64,000 bases of DNA from Nematopogon swammerdamellus. Lineage: Eukaryota > Arthropoda > Insecta > Lepidoptera > Adelidae. The notes beneath the pieces were generated by a model. The model saw only the letters and a program-made list of their open reading frames with translations. It did not search any database and was not told the origin of the DNA. Location: positions 22,537,349 through 22,601,348 of the forward strand of contig OX336339.1 of assembly GCA_946902875.1 (NCBI GenBank). The letters are read 5' to 3'. This document shows, one piece after another, positions 21,475 to 32,900 of this stretch. Made by a program: the position numbers and the translations under genes. Each line of letters opens with the position of its first letter. Position 1 is the stretch's first letter.

Positions 21475-22751
21475 ATGGTTTAGCCCAAGCAAATTTGTTT
21501 CGATACACGTAATAAAATATACCCATCCAAACTGTGTACACGGGTATGACATATTTTTTCAAGTAAAGCAAAAAGCACGCATTAATTCTTTAACTTTGAA
21601 TGAATGTTGACCTCACAAAGAGAAGTGACTTTTTTAATACCGTTAGATCTTTAGATGCACTTTTAAATGTTTGTTTTTTAGTATTCAAATATTAGCCTTG
21701 CTGAATGTATCATGTTCATGTATACTTGATAGGCCACCGTGGATATAACTGTTTCTGATGCAACACTATTATATAAGGCAATGTACAATACATTGGATTT
21801 CGTTAATGTTTTAACAAAATTAAAAGATTCAGAAGCGTACGTTTCAAATAAATTTGTGTCAGAGTGTATGTGGTGATATGGTGGTAGATATAATATGGTG
21901 GTAGACATATGGTGGTATGATGAACAGGCCATATTTACATGAAATTGTCTTATAGATTTAACGGAATTTGATGGAGTTTAATCGCAAAATCAGATGTAAT
22001 CAGCCTTTTTGAGCAGAATAAAATGAAGCAATTTTGTCCTGAAGTGGATTTAACGGGATTAGAAAAGTCACTCCTAGTGTCAAAATGATGAGTCACGTGA
22101 TAGAATTCAAGATGGCGAAGTGTTCGTAATTAAAATTCTGTTTTACCTACTTATTATGTTACTTAAAAAATATTTCGTATGGCTAGACACCTTACATGTG
22201 TTTATATTTGTATATATTATATATATACAATTGTATGAGCCATCAAATAACCAATATTAATGTTTTTATTGTGGCCGCAATGATGTACTGAATGTATGGC
22301 GATGTGTATTTTTCTTATTAAGAAATAAATTAATACACACAAGGCCAAATTCAATTCGCTTTGTGAGGGTACTCAAATGGACTCGTTCTGTGAGACCAAC
22401 GTGCGACGGAGGGGTCGTGCATGCGGGGCGCGGCGCGGCGGGGCGGGGCGGGGTCGGCGGAACGAGCTTCTATTGTCGGCTGATCCCTGCGGGGCCGCCG
22501 CCCAAATTATTAATCGAATGAAGACATTCCAGTAACTGTGAGTCGTGCGGAGAAAACTAACTTAACTAATGAGAAACGTTAGCCTTCCAGTTCCACCAAC
22601 TATCTTCCCGTCCGCAGCTCGTCCGCCCCATCCCCCGCCTCCAGCCCCGCCCCGCCCCGCCGCTGCTTCCAGCCTCCCGCCCCCGGCTCTCGGCGCTTAG
22701 CTAGTTCTGCCGACCGATTGATTAGGCAACTTACATCGAACCTTCACTTAC
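21475..22751. other. Intergenic, GC-rich at the right
   Basis: 21678-22380 is AT-rich with nothing recognised. 22385-22490 and 22615-22700 are GC-rich with GGGGCGGGGC and CCCCGCC runs that could form G-quadruplexes. No gene seen. Confidence 0.45.
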
Positions 22752-22898
22752 ATTTCACTATTTCCTATAATTTTACTCTTTCCTATCATTTTACTCTTTC
22801 CTATCATTTTACTCTTTCCTATCATTTTACTCTTTCCTATCATTTTACTCTTTCCTATCATTTTACTCTTTCCTATCATTTTACTCTTTCCTATCATT
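22752..22898. repeat. 18-bp minisatellite
   Basis: About eight head-to-tail copies of TTTTACTCTTTCCTATCA; the first units are diverged and the later ones identical. Because 18 is a multiple of three, the plus strand reads as a repeated FTLSYH peptide, which is an artefact. Confidence 0.95.
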
Positions 22899-22939
22899 AA
22901 GGCGAATACCAGTAGGAACTAATAGATACGCTTGCGCGT

Positions 22940-23085
22940 ATAAAACATACGACGACGACATAAAGTACGTCGGAGGCAATCAGTGGTTCTGTACCGCTGA
23001 AGGAAGGGAGGGCTGGAGAACGATTGGAGGTGCTGGAGAGTCCAGCGGTGGACGTATGAACGCTGACTGACTGTGTAAAAAATGG
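22940..23085 (+). repeat. Dispersed repeat (CAGTGGTTC-ACCGCTGAAGG family)
   Basis: CAGTGGTTCTGTACCGCTGAAGG, GGGAGGGCTGGAGAACGATTGG, TCCAGCGGTGGACGTATGAACG and CTGACTGACTG match 34855-34950 in the same order. The wording resembles the 3' UTR of lepidopteran LINEs. No coding part. Confidence 0.6.
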
Positions 23086-24046
23086 AACATAGATTTTTAG
23101 AACGCATGAAATAATTTTCTGTTGCGTTTTAGATTAAAAAAGACGAGAGGTGTCGTGGGACAACCCGTTGTAACGAAGTTTCTTTCGCTATATAATTATG
23201 TATTAAATAACAGGCACAATGAAATAAATTAACAACGTTTGGAGTCATTAAAAGAAAAATCAAAAAATATTTTGAAAACCTACAGGTTAAGCGAAAGACA
23301 CTTTTAACATAACTACGAAGATTACTTTTATAAATGAAGAAATAAACCGCCCTTCAACTTGATGTTATTGATATAATAAGGCCACATTCGTCTTTGTTTA
23401 AAAACCGTTTTGGAGATACCGATAAATGGGAACATTAATTTGCACACACAACCAACCTGTCACTCTAAACACCTTCTCCGTTCCGTCGTCGTGGGTCAAA
23501 ATGTAGGGGTCTTGCTGACGACCGTTTTCCAAGCTATGAGGCTCGTTGTACAAAGAAGTTAACAGAATTACTTGTCGCGGCGAGAGGCACGCAGACACGA
23601 TACACCCTGTACAATCTCGAAACTCGAGAAATATGATAAGGGGCCAAGGAGCGATAATATGAATGGAGTGTGAGCAGTCGGAGCGAATAAAGATGTCACT
23701 AGAGGTCATCGTTATAATTAGGGTGAAGTTGTAACGAGGCGCGCCGGGGCCGCGAGGAGGGGACAACTTCTCGGGGATGGAAGCGAGATGAGGGCGGAGA
23801 CGGGCGTGACGACGCACTTGCTAACTACCCGTCAGATGATAAAACTTGTATGATGCTCGTTGCCTCTACCTTCCTTTATTCTAGCTAGACGATTTCTTAC
23901 GATAGAAATACACAGCGAGCAATTTTTGGTGGAAATAAATAATAGGTCTACGAGCAAGTTATAATTACATTTTGAATTTACTTCATCATTCAGATTTGAT
24001 TATTTATACATAATCCATAAAAAAAAAACATTTGTTTTTATGATTA
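23086..24046. other. Intergenic, nothing supported
   Basis: The 139-codon minus ORF at 23398-23817 has no recognisable domain. 23735-23815 is moderately GC-rich. Nothing else seen. Confidence 0.4.
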
Positions 24047-24280
24047 AGGACCCTTTCCTTCTTACCTTACTAGGTGGTAGGATTAAACTTGCTCGGGTTG
24101 ATACCATCGCACTCAATGAGAGGTTGGTTGATTTCTAAGTTAATAGTTTGTAGTTTTTCGTCCAGTTCAGTCTGTGTAGACGGCACAACCAACCAGCACT
24201 GAAATGGCACCTAGTTCGCCATGGTGTTATGCGCTGACATCACTGTTTGTGTGGGTGCCAACCGTAACAGTTTCTATAAA
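24047..24280 (+). repeat. SINE-1 body without its head, diverged
   Basis: AGGACCCTTTCCTTCTTACC, TACTAGGTGGTAGGATTAAAC, TTTCGTCCAGTTCAGT, GAAATGGCACCTAGTTCGCC and GCCAACCGTAACAGTTTCTATAAAAAA follow the SINE-1 body, with many differences. The start again lies at the head-body junction. Confidence 0.75.
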
Positions 24281-24424
24281 AAAACCGCCTTCAAAAATGT
24301 ATGAAATAAAAAAAATCTAACCCTAGAGTTGAAGGCGGTCGGTTATTTTTGCTTGCTTTAGCACCGCCTTCAACTCTAGGGTTTGATTTTTTTTTATTTC
24401 ATAAATTTTTGAAGGCGGTTTTTA
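24281..24424. repeat. Foldback element, about 60-bp arms, 23-nt loop
   Basis: 24281-24339 (AAAACCGCCTTCAAAAATG...GTTGAAGGCGGT) is the inverse of 24363-24424 with few mismatches. It begins exactly at the polyA end of the preceding SINE. The CCGCCTTCAA ends resemble parts of the CCGACTTC-type repeats nearby. Confidence 0.88.
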
Positions 24425-26155
24425 TATTTTTTTAAATAGTTTTTTATTTCACAGTTTCTTTTAGTAATTTTTTGCTATTAATGTACTCGGCGGAATCGCC
24501 GCCTCGCTTTCCAATCTGATCTTGACCAAATTGAAATGGGACCACACAGGAAGGAAGTCGGTTAATAATACTTTTCAAGAACATCAATTTCCCACCACGG
24601 AGACTGATAAAGTATAAACGTTTTCATGTCATTTATTATTTTGGTTTGGTAACTTCTCTACTGCACTTTAGCCGTACGTAAAAAATTAAGTATCTACATA
24701 TGAATGACAAGTAAAATGAAATTCATTGATGAATCTAATCTCAATCTAATCTATTCTAAATGAATAAAATCTAAAACAAATTTCAATCGACATGAAGTTG
24801 AAAGATATATAAATCTGTACGACATAAGTTATAGCATTGCTCAATACGAAGCTGAAAGGTACAAATAAAACCGAGGATATTTATTTCCCAGCCGTAAATT
24901 TCAGGTGGTAACGCGCAAAAACTACATAAAGACACGTGACAGTACCGCTTATCAACAACAATGGAAAATGCGAGGTGATTTTTCCTCGTTGACCTTAGGC
25001 TGGTTGTGAGCTTGCGGCTTTCAGCAAAAAAAGAAACAAAAGACTCAATCATTCCGGCGGCTGCGGCGAGGGTCAAGGCGGGGGGGGGGGGGGGGGGGGG
25101 GGAGGGGGGGGGGGAGGGGGGGGGAGGGGGGGGGGGAGGGGAGGCGCGCTTCAGCCCAATGAACTCTATAATATTATACTGGTATGCTGGAATGTATTTA
25201 GACATGGCTCCTGGCGCTGGTAGCAGCAGTGAGCGCCCGCAGAACTAATGAGAGCACATTTTTTTAAATAAATGTTAGCCGTTATTTTTTTATTACTTGT
25301 ATAATGTTATCCCAATCCTCCACGTTGATAACAAACGCCCTAAACAGATACTCTCATGTTTGAAAAAACCAATACCATAAAAACTATTTACGGATACGAA
25401 ACATAAATAGTACCTACACAAAACATAATCACACCTCTCTTGAAAGACCCGAGACTGTACTTGGAGGGAAATGTATGGGCAGGAAGACCGTTCCAAAGTT
25501 TGTAAAGATTCTGTAGAGGAAAGATCTACAGAACATTATTTCATGCCAAATTTAGATCCCGGAACGCACAGTAATGCCAGCAACGCCAAAACGACGAGAG
25601 TTCGGTACTAAAATATCTGCCATTCTGTAAGATATCACCATTCCAGAGTGCTAGTTTAATAGAGTTCAATGGCTTCAAACCGCACTTCGTTTTTATCGAG
25701 GCTGAAACACGTGAGGTATGCAGAATTGCTATTCTGTGATGTGGGTTCGTTCCGCTCGACGTGCGCGCCGTGGCCGCGCTTTAAAATCAATAAATATTCC
25801 AAAGAACATTAAACCCACGTAATGACTCTTTTAAACACTTTCAGATGGATGACCTGGCATATATAGCCCCGTTTTCTGAGCTCGTAAAAATACAAAGCTT
25901 TTAGGCGTTTACACTTAAGCTTCGGGACTTACGTACGCTTATATAAATCTATATTATGAATCAATAAGTATATTTTTAAATATACTATATTACAAAACAC
26001 CCATTCTAATATTCTTATCTAATATAATATTTCCACTTCCATCTTTATCAGTTATAATATATAAAAATATAGATTGGTACTTTCATTAAAATATTTACAA
26101 TCAATTGCATAAATATAAAAAAAATTACCCCTGCCTGCTCGTGAAAAAAATGATC
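24425..26155. other. Intergenic with poly-G tract and repeat remnants
   Basis: 24550-24570 carries a GGAAGTCGGTTAATAATA remnant of the CCGACTTC repeats. 25079-25145 is a poly-G tract with rare A interruptions. The 140-codon minus ORF over it (Pro-rich) is an artefact. No gene seen. Confidence 0.45.
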
Positions 26156-26440
26156 ATTAAAGTCGGTTGAGAATTGGCGGAGAAATCGAGTAACATACAC
26201 ACAAAAAAAACCTCCTCCTTTGAACTAACACACCAGAAAATTGATAGATGAAGCCATTTATTTTTGTATGCTTTTTTACCGCCATCAACTCAATTATTTA
26301 ATAATGTTTAGTTCTAAGTAGTAGTTTTTATTTTAAGTCGGTTCAAAGTTTTTAGGGTTCCGTAACTCAAAGGAGGAAAAAACTGAACCCTTATAGGATC
26401 ACTTTGTTGTCCGTCTGTCTGTCTGTCTGGTTGGTTAAAA
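26156..26440. repeat. Mixed remnants: CCGACTTC-type repeat and Rep-B end
   Basis: 26160-26345 contains AAGTCGGTTGAGAATTGGCGG and TTTTAAGTCGGTTC, variants of the 15655 repeat. 26349-26432 reads TTTAGGGTTCCGTAACTC, GAACCCTTATAGGATCACTT and a CTGT run, the Rep-B end in minus orientation. Confidence 0.5.
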
Positions 26441-27167
26441 CAGTTTTTTGTTGTCGCTGATAGAGCGCGTCAATACAACGCGGGCGAACAACACTCCCGC
26501 TCCGCACCCGGGGCTGGAAGATTGCAATTTCGAGTTTTACATAACGATTTGATTTGACGCGACTAGGTAATAATTCGGTTCGCTGGTTTTTGTTTTTGCT
26601 CAGACAGCAATTTGCAGATTGTTTCTGTAGCCAACTGCTGTAGCAGACAACTCTGAAGGTAATATACACAATTTTTATTAAATTATACGTATATTTGTGT
26701 TATTTCAGACTTATTTCGGCATATCGCACGGATCGCGCATCGCCATCTGTTATACAGCATGATGTAATCAAAATATTAATTTCTAGAGTAAATAGAGACA
26801 TGATGCAATTTAATTTTAATCGTAATATGCAAATTCGATACGTGAGAACAGCACAGCGTGATCCGTGAGGCGGTGGCGGCGGGGGCGGAGTGGGGTCGCA
26901 GAGCGGCGGGCTGCGGGGAGGGGAGGGGGCGGCACGATGACACAGATTACAGGATTGAGTCACTGCCGCCACTGCCGCCCGCGCCGCCGCCGCCGCCACA
27001 CTCCACACGGGATTAAGCTGACACAGATAACGAAATGCAGATAAACAAAGTGTTCCTTGCGAAAAAACCGTTTCAACAGTCCGTTTTTTGGCACGGTCTT
27101 CGATTTATGGCTTCCGTATAATCATTTGCGAATGATTACCTACAAAGAAAGTAGAAGAACATAAAAC
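26441..27167. other. Intergenic with a GC-rich patch
   Basis: 26865-27000 is very GC-rich (GGCGGTGGCGGCGGGGGC at the left, CCGCC repeats at the right). The Ala/Pro ORF over it is a composition artefact. No gene seen. Confidence 0.4.
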
Positions 27168-27470
27168 AAATCGGCCAAGTGCGTGTCGGACCAAGGACAG
27201 TGGGGAGAAGAGACAGGGTTCCGTAGTAGTGGAGAAAGTTCACGATTAAAATACAAAGTTAATAAATTAGGTGTAGGCTCCAAAAACCAAACGTAAAAAA
27301 AGCCACTAGGATAAAAAATTTCATCCACTTTTCAGGCAGCCATTTTAGTGTCTCTCGCGTAAAAAACAAAACACCATCTGCACTGGCAGAAATATTTTTC
27401 TTTAAATTTAATTCAAAATTCGGAAAGGAGGGTTCCGTTTTTGCCATTTGGCTTCCGGCCTCCTAAAAAA
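27168..27470 (+). repeat. Rep-B element
   Basis: Starts AAATCGGCCAAGTGCGTGTCGGACC, continues TTCACGATTAAAATACAAAGTTAATAA, GGCAGCCATTTTAGTGTCTCTCGCG, and ends GGGTTCCGTTTTTGCCATTTGGCTTCCGG. 44584-44770 repeats the first parts in order, and 45660-45705 repeats the end. Confidence 0.8.
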
Positions 27471-27772
27471 TAGCCGTTTGTATTTAATAACATATCAATA
27501 ATATAAGCCCACCAACAGTATAACCTGGAAATATTATAAGGCCCGACACCTCCATAGGAAAAGGTATTATTATAAAATCACACTTTACAGTAGAGCCAGA
27601 ACACTTATTTAAATTTAAATAAATGTATCTGGTTATATATGAACAAACTTACACGAAAATAAAGAAAACTGCAAAAAATTAAGTGCATCGTGTGACGTTT
27701 CAATTCAAATACATAGTTTAATAATAAAAGATAATAATATACGAAAATCGAGCAATTGAGTTTCGTAGATAA

Positions 27773-27795
27773 GGGGGGGGGGGGGGGGGAGGGGA
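27773..27795. repeat. Poly-G tract
   Basis: A run of G broken by a single A, followed by GGGGAG. Like the other G tracts in the window it abuts repeat DNA (a Rep-B remnant with TTATCTCCGAAACTATTGAG). Confidence 0.95.
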
Positions 27796-27828
27796 GTGCC
27801 CTTATCTCCGAAACTATTGAGTCTAAAA

Positions 27829-28187
27829 TAAAAACCTACCAAGTGCGTGTCGAACTCGCGCACCGAGAGTTTCGTATCGCCATGTCATGGTCAGCGCCAC
27901 TCACGCCATCTATTTATTAGTTAAAATGCTTCATACTCTTTTCGGTAGATGGCGCGCATACACTTTTTAGTTTCTTGTTCACGTTTCACGGACCCCCGTG
28001 ATTTTTTTACTTTTTCTTATTTTTATTATTTGTTGTTGTATCGGCTATAATAATACATATTCTGTGAAAATTTCAACGGGCTACCTATTACGGTTCAAGA
28101 CATACAGCCCTCGGACAGACGGACAGACAGACAGACGACGTAGGCTTAGTAATAGGTTCCCGTACGACGGATACAGAACCCTAAAAA
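27829..28187 (+). repeat. Rep-A element, near-complete
   Basis: CCAAGTGCGTGTCGAACTCG, TATCGCCATGTCATGGTCAGCGCC, GTAGATGGCGCGCATACACTTT, GGACCCCCGTGATTTTTTTAC, GGGCTACCTATTACGGTTCAAGAC, GACAGACAG tract, CGTAGGCTTAGTAATAGG, ending ATACAGAACCCTAAAAA. This shows the complete Rep-A order. Confidence 0.87.
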
Positions 28188-28645
28188 CAATAGGGAATAT
28201 AGGGCCTCGCTTATAGTTTACTTTAACTTTAACGAAACTCCTAAGTATTAAAGTTCTCAGGAAAAACGGAATGGTATGGAACCCTCTCTACGCGAATTCA
28301 ACTTGTAGTTGACCGATTTTTTTTCCTTTTATTTCTGTTATAACCTCAATTACTGTTATAACCTCAAAAACGCGATAACTTGAATCATTTCGTTTTCCAC
28401 GGAGAGGAGTTAGTTAGTTCGGTGATAGTCGTCTCTGTCGGTATTTTCCTACATAACTCGAGTGTGAGTTGTCATGCGAAATACGACATAAAATGGAATC
28501 TTTGTTATTTATCTTAATTTAGGTTTAATTTATATTAATTGTAGTTATAGTAGAAAAGCAATGGATACGTATTTATTAGAAATGAGTACATATATGTATA
28601 TTAAATTATGCGGCGACTAACATGCTTTGCGGACAAGCCTATGTA
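28188..28645. other. Intergenic, nothing recognised
   Basis: AT-rich DNA with the local repeat TTATAACCTCAA (28337 and 28355) only. Confidence 0.45.
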
Positions 28646-28660
28646 GACTTCGCAGAACAA

Positions 28661-29830
28661 CCTCCTTTACTATCATTTGTTGTTTGATTTACGTTTTGTT
28701 TATAGACGTCCAGAGATACCAGCCTTTCGGCCACAAAATCCAGACGTCTACTACCTGCACTCTTGCGAGTACAGTGATCATGTATGCCAGATCGAGGCCC
28801 CATAGCTGCTCTGTCGAACATCCGTTCTTCCGAAAAAATCCCGTGGGAAACACAGGCTGCGACCTTTCCCCAGCCGATCCGAGCCACCACCCGTCCACCC
28901 GAGGGAACCCCCGACCGAAGTCGAGAGCCGGGGGTGAAGCCTTCACTGCCACTGGGGTCAGCACCCTATCCAACCACAACCTGTGCCCAGGGCCTCAGCG
29001 TTTTGTACTAGCCTAAAGGCTTTTGTTTTCACCAGCTATGTATATGCGTGGAAGTGCATATGACCACCACCTAATGTGTACCGGGGATCCACCGGTCTCG
29101 AATGACAGACTTACGTCAGCGTCATTAGCTCGTGGAAAATCCATTCCACATCCACATATAAGTGTGTGTTGCACCGACATACCGATCTACATTATTCGCA
29201 TGTCTACCAATTCTCCACATTGGTTACGGAGCTCTAAGTGGCTCACCACTCGCAGCTTTCGCTACTTATTCCCGTGTTAGGTGCTTGACTACACAAGTGC
29301 AGAAGCACCAGGGAATCAACGCTAAACCACAACCCCTGCGAGACCAACTCCAGTGTTCCGTGCAGAAGCACGAAGCATTCTGGGGCTTTTAACGGAACCC
29401 CGCAGTACTCAACCCAGCGTTTAGGGTAGTATCTCATTTGACCCACCGACCTGAGTAGAGTCAGCAGCGTGAGCTAAGCGGAGGCCGAAACCCCCAACTT
29501 AGTACTCATGTTAGACAAGCAACGTTTAATGAGTAATCGTCGAGAACAAGTTCTCTACCACACATTATTTCTAACAGTGACGCCCGTTACACCGCCCAGT
29601 TGCGGGATAGGGTAGCCAACTGCTAGTTTTAAGGGTAGCCACCGTGTGGTCTGCATAGGGAAACGTCACGGATACTAGTACCCAACTCCGACACCTTGGA
29701 CGACTGAACGCCTCTGCGATCCCGTACAAAGGTCGCTAATACGGGTCTATGGATCCTGGTGGCCGGGCCCGACACCTTGGGTAGACCGAAGTCTACCGCT
29801 GCGATCGCTCCCCAGCGACTACCCGTCTTC
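28661..29830 (-). mobile_element. 1.17-kb insertion flanked by a perfect 15-bp direct repeat
   Basis: GACTTCGCAGAACAA lies at 28646-28660 and again at 29831-29845, the form of a retrotransposon target duplication. The interior is much more GC-rich than its flanks. On the minus strand it reads like non-coding LINE text (for example GGTGAGCCACTTAGAGCTCCG). The minus orientation is a judgement from that wording. No polyA is visible at either end and no RT motif is present, so it may be an internally deleted LINE or a large SINE. Two related blocks containing CCGACACCTTGG occur at 29688 and 29768. Confidence 0.65.
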
Positions 29831-30069
29831 GACTTCGCAGAACAATTGAATTGTAAAAATATGTATATGTATATCAAAATAAATAAATTAATAAAAAATA
29901 ATATAAGTAATATACATACATTTACACTAGCACACACGAAGAAATGCATTTTTTATTTATTGAAAATAAGATAGATAATAAAACTAATAAGATACAGCAT
30001 GTAATCAATTATCAAATATTCTAAATAAAAACTGCACACGATACTGTATCACTAAGACGGTCGAATGTG

Positions 30070-31240
30070 CTACGGCGTAGAGGTTCTACGCCGTAGTCGT
30101 CGACGTCGAGTGCTCACAATCAAAGAGTCTGTTCTGAAATTAAATAAAGTGTTATAAAGGGAGGAAACAATAAAAAGTAATATGGAAATGCACATGTTAT
30201 ATTGAGTAGGTTTTTTACATTATATTTCCGCTTAAATTTTATCTATACCGTGCGTAGGTTTATAAGGATTACAGGATTTCGATGTATAATTATTTCAAAT
30301 TTACTTTCAGATTGTAATTGTATTTCGAACTGTATGTATGTATGCATACCACGTTTATATTATAAAAATACCTATGACTAAAGTCAGGGCTCGAATATCC
30401 AATAATAATAATGTTTAAAATGTTTACTCGGAAGTAGGCTACGGCGTAGAGGGTCTACGAAGTTTAAGTTAACAGCGTTTTGTGTGAAGTTGCTTTTTAA
30501 GTCTAAACGTATTCCGTAAGTATCAACATTTATTAACTCTAAGAAAACATTTATGGTAATTTATGTGAAAACCCCTTTTGCTCGCGCACACAGGGCTCTG
30601 TAAATCCGTTATATTAAAAGACTTGTATATCGATGCAAAGGTCATTGGATATGTTTTATGCCTTTTAATTTCATAAAAAAGTAACAGATATTTTCATGAA
30701 AGAAGGGTCAATAGATAAATTGTTTAAAATACATTCACTTCATATAATCTCGAACATACTGAGTAACCTATACATATAATAATATAATATTCTCTTTGTA
30801 TTTATTATTTAAAAAAATTTACGGCATTACTCACGGTTGTCTCCGAGCTATGTGGCTGGATGTTTCGGGCCAAACGTATAGCCCATTTTCATGAGCACTC
30901 GGCCCGGTGTGATGGTTGACAGATAACTGTCAGTTCTTCGTCTTTGTATTTATGTTGCCATGTATAAATATTTTTTTATTTACGTAATTTGATAGTTATG
31001 TAAATATGTATATTTTATTCACTGTAATGAATGAATATACATAATTTTACTATAAATAATGTTATGTTGATTTAATATAATAAATAAAAATAACGCAGTT
31101 ATTTTATCATTGGTTGTACTAGGACGTAGAGGGTCTACGAGATTTAAATGAAAGTGGTTATAATGTACCTACTTAAATAGTTTACTACAAAACTCTATTA
31201 GTATTGCACTCCTGTATTTCGTGATTCTTGTCGTGTACTG
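30070..31240. repeat. AT-rich region with scattered GTAGAGGGTCTACG motifs
   Basis: CTACGGCGTAGAGGTTCTACGCCGTAG (a hairpin, positions 30071-30097), GCTACGGCGTAGAGGGTCTACGA (30439-30461) and AGGACGTAGAGGGTCTACGAGA (31121-31142) recur about 370 and 680 bp apart in otherwise unlike DNA. A shorter GGTCTACGAACTT is at 31301. Their role is unknown; they may be ends of decayed MITEs. Confidence 0.6.
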
Positions 31241-31302
31241 TTCTTCTTTCAATTGTGTGCAATAAAGAGTTTCTATTCCATTCTATTTTATTCTATATAA
31301 GG
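31241..31302 (+). repeat. Probable LINE 3' end with TATTC-type tail
   Basis: TTCAATTGTGTGCAATAAAGAG is followed by a pentamer-like tail of CTATT/CCATT units. AATAAAG plus a short tandem tail is typical of insect LINE 3' ends. No coding region is attached. Confidence 0.45.
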
Positions 31303-31455
31303 TCTACGAACTTACAAAATTTTGAAAATGGTTCACTCTACTAGTAAAGATGAAGGTGGTAATTATTTTGCACAATCTAATATTTCCGGTGACGTTTTTT
31401 ATGTTCTTTTTATATTGGTTGATGAGTCAAAGGGACCAGATCACAGCCGAGACGA

Positions 31456-31583
31456 AGGTGCCATACCGGAGACATTCGTTTGAATCGCTGGCTATACGAG
31501 CCAAGAGAACACAGCCGTGGCTTCTATGCGGCCATCTTACGTCCAGTACGGTGGTACCAACCAGTCGGTTACAATTTGAGTAG
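31456..31583 (-). repeat. SINE-2 internal fragment
   Basis: The reverse complement of AAGGTGCCATACCGGAGAC, GCTGGCTATAC, CTATGCGGCCATCTTACGTC and CAGTCGGTTACAATTTGAG follows the SINE-2 body order. Both ends are missing. Confidence 0.8.
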
Positions 31584-32279
31584 AAGGCGTAGAAGCTACA
31601 CAATTTTATTTTATTTGATTACATTTACAAATTATTCATAAAAAGAAAATAAATTAATCACCTAGAGGGATGTGTTTCCTGCACGAAAGAAACCATTCCA
31701 CGTAAGCATAAATATCAACAGGATTTCAAAGTAACGAACACAGCTACTAAGAAGCTACGATTCTAAAGTTCTTACACTTATGAAGGCATACAACGATCGT
31801 AGCTCGTAGCTCGTAGCACGCCTACGAGCAAGTTCCGTATTGGATCTATATTTTTCTGTGTAAACATTTAAAAATAAATAAGGATGTTTTCCTTAGGAAG
31901 AATTGTAATAATTTTGTACTTCATGATCAAATAATTAATTTTGTAGATTTTTCAGTTACCTTCTGTTGGATGCATTCCCTGTTGATATACTTACGCACGG
32001 AAGAGCCGTTCTAAAAACGATTGCTTCAATTGTTTAGATGAGTAAGCATGTCCTATAATATGAGAAATTCTACACAAATTGAATTTTTTATTTCGTATGG
32101 AAGAGAAATATTCCAATATAATAATGAAACAATGGCAAAATTAGTGTTAGTATTGATTAAAATAATAAATGATTACTCACAATCGGCGGAGGATACTCGA
32201 CGTTCCCCGAACGTAGTATTTCTACGAGGTGAACCATAGGGACGGCTGCACCGCTCCGATCGTCCAAAATAAATTTTAA
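31584..32279. other. Intergenic, nothing supported
   Basis: 31795-31830 carries a TCGTAGCTCGTAGC local repeat. No gene or dispersed repeat recognised. Confidence 0.4.
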
Positions 32280-32900
32280 ATACGCCAACGTCACCGGACA
32301 CCGGACGAGGAGCGAGCGAAACTTTATTAGCGAGCGATAACGAGCTCGGTCAACAGCACAGGAGACGCGGCCGGACGCAGCGCCGCGCCGGCGGCGGGGC
32401 GGTGGAGGCTGTCGGTAAACACGAGAAACTAATCAAAGTGTGCGGCGCGGAGCGGAGGTCGCGGGCGCGTGGGCGGTCGGCGAGATTGCGAGGGCGGCAG
32501 TGTCACGCTGTCGGCGGCCGGGAGGAGACTAACGGCAGCGCGGCGGAGCGGCACGCACGGCTCTCCCGCCTCCGCCCGCCCTCCACGCACCGCACGCAGC
32601 GCGCGCGCTCGGCCAATCACGTGCGTGCGCCGCCTCCGCGCCCGCGCGCCTCGCGCCGCCCCCCGCGCACCTCCGCCTCGCCGCACCGCTACACCTACAC
32701 CACCTACACTTCGCGCACTACACTCCGACTCCGGACTCCACTCACAATCGATGCCCTATATTGCATTAATTATTTAGGAAACACGCAATAAGATAACGCG
32801 AGGTGGCAGATCGCCGCCGCGCCGAGTCCTTCTCATACTTCCGCCGCCCTACAGCCCCGCCCGCCCGCCCGACGCGCCGCGTTTACACTTGTAAAAAGTA
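32280..32900. promoter_or_regulatory. CpG-rich island, possible promoter or enhancer
   Basis: The longest GC-rich block in the window, rich in CpG against AT-rich flanks. It holds CCAAT (32613-32617) running straight into a CACGTG E-box (32618-32623). The 85-129-codon ORFs on both strands are Arg/Pro/Ala-rich and overlap each other, so they look like composition artefacts. Whether the block starts a transcript cannot be told from sequence alone. Confidence 0.35.

Noticed and set aside
22752..22898. CRISPR-like regular repeats
   Set aside because: The 18-bp units are contiguous without spacers and the genome is eukaryotic; it is a minisatellite.
24783..25205. 140-codon minus ORF with a long Pro run
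   Set aside because: The Pro run is the poly-G tract read in antisense; no other domain.
32402..32791. 129-codon Arg/Pro-rich ORF and overlapping ORFs on both strands
   Set aside because: Extreme GC content removes stop codons in all frames; composition rather than coding explains it.
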